Part shown: positions 5,622 through 5,682 of the stretch, piece by piece
How the letters are laid out: the number at the start of each line of letters is the position of its first letter
Numbering within the stretch: the first letter of the stretch is position 1
From: JBOHHR01 sp050740975
Lineage (GTDB): Bacteria > Pseudomonadota > Gammaproteobacteria > JBOHHR01
NCBI GenBank assembly: GCA_050740975.1
Contig: JBOIEE010000063.1
Location: 1-5,682, forward strand
DNA: 5,682 bases
Reading direction: 5' to 3'
The notes under the pieces: model-generated
Database searches by the model: none
What the model saw: the letters and a program-made list of their open reading frames with translations, nothing else
What the model was told of the DNA's origin: nothing
Made by a program: the position numbers and the translations under genes

Positions 5622-5682
5622 GACTTCCATTCCTTGAACAAGAGCTCTATCTGCCAGCGCAGCGTATAGGCCAAACCGATCT
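5555..5682 (-). mobile_element. IS4-family transposase fragment, C-terminus cut off and N-terminus beyond the window
   Basis: On the minus strand the sequence encodes AYTLRWQIELLFKEWKSYAN, then LHAFDTGKSEIAEGLIWAA. The spacing Y-(2)-R-(3)-E-(6)-K in YTLRWQIELLFKEWK is the IS4 YREK signature, and the Glu is the third residue of the DDE catalytic triad. The rest of the transposase, with the two Asp residues, would lie to the right of the window. After IWAA the match stops abruptly at the receptor sequence, whereas relatives continue for several dozen residues. No terminal inverted repeat or target duplication lies at the junction, so this is not a simple insertion end. Confidence 0.8.

Noticed and set aside
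1..5682. CRISPR array, rRNA or tRNA genes
   Set aside because: No regularly spaced direct repeats, no rRNA-like stretches and no cloverleaf-forming sequence were seen.

Overview
The window looks like an accessory, partly decayed chromosomal segment of a fairly GC-rich proteobacterium. A gammaproteobacterium, possibly a methanotroph, is an inference from the Csp-type copper-storage protein, the Uma2 nuclease, the IS4 transposase and the siderophore-type TonB receptors. No housekeeping gene fixes the taxon.

Layout. 1-133: an edge fragment of uncertain identity. About 82-623 (+): a Uma2-family nuclease gene with no visible start and one frameshift. 624-902: a hairpin on the Uma2 stop and a short IS481-like transposase relic on the minus strand. 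903-2198 (-): a secreted BNR/Asp-box (sialidase-fold) protein with two compensating frameshifts and a Cys-Ser-Cys-Cys cluster. 2492-2518: a terminator that closes the next gene. 2635-3106 (-): a Tat-exported four-helix-bundle Csp1-like copper-binding protein with one frameshift. 3107-3567: no gene. 3568-3600: a very strong minus-strand terminator whose upstream gene is not obvious; a small RNA or small ORF is possible. About 4000-4159 (+): a relic of a siderophore-receptor barrel. 4282-4653 (-): an intact coiled-coil protein with a C-terminal membrane anchor. 5046 to about 5561 (+): the start of a TonB-dependent siderophore receptor (signal peptide and most of the plug). It breaks directly into the C-terminal part of an IS4 transposase, which runs on the minus strand to the right edge.

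The most striking signal is a 17-bp near-palindrome (consensus TGCGRCAAWTTGYCGCA) found seven times, only between genes. Six copies form three inward-facing pairs: one upstream of the BNR gene, one upstream of the TonB receptor, and one in the 3.8-4.0 kb gap. Two copies extend to a 28/29 match and bracket a 1.47-kb segment that holds the csp gene. The motif could be an operator for a shared, perhaps metal-responsive, regulator, or the terminus of a small mobile repeat family. The conserved flanks of two copies favour a repeat; the positions upstream of two genes favour an operator.

The Csp-like protein handles copper, the TonB receptor takes up a metal chelate, and the BNR protein carries a Cys cluster, so a common metal theme is plausible but unproven. 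Single-base frameshifts in three otherwise well-conserved genes mean the sequence either has indel errors or is a locus in early decay.
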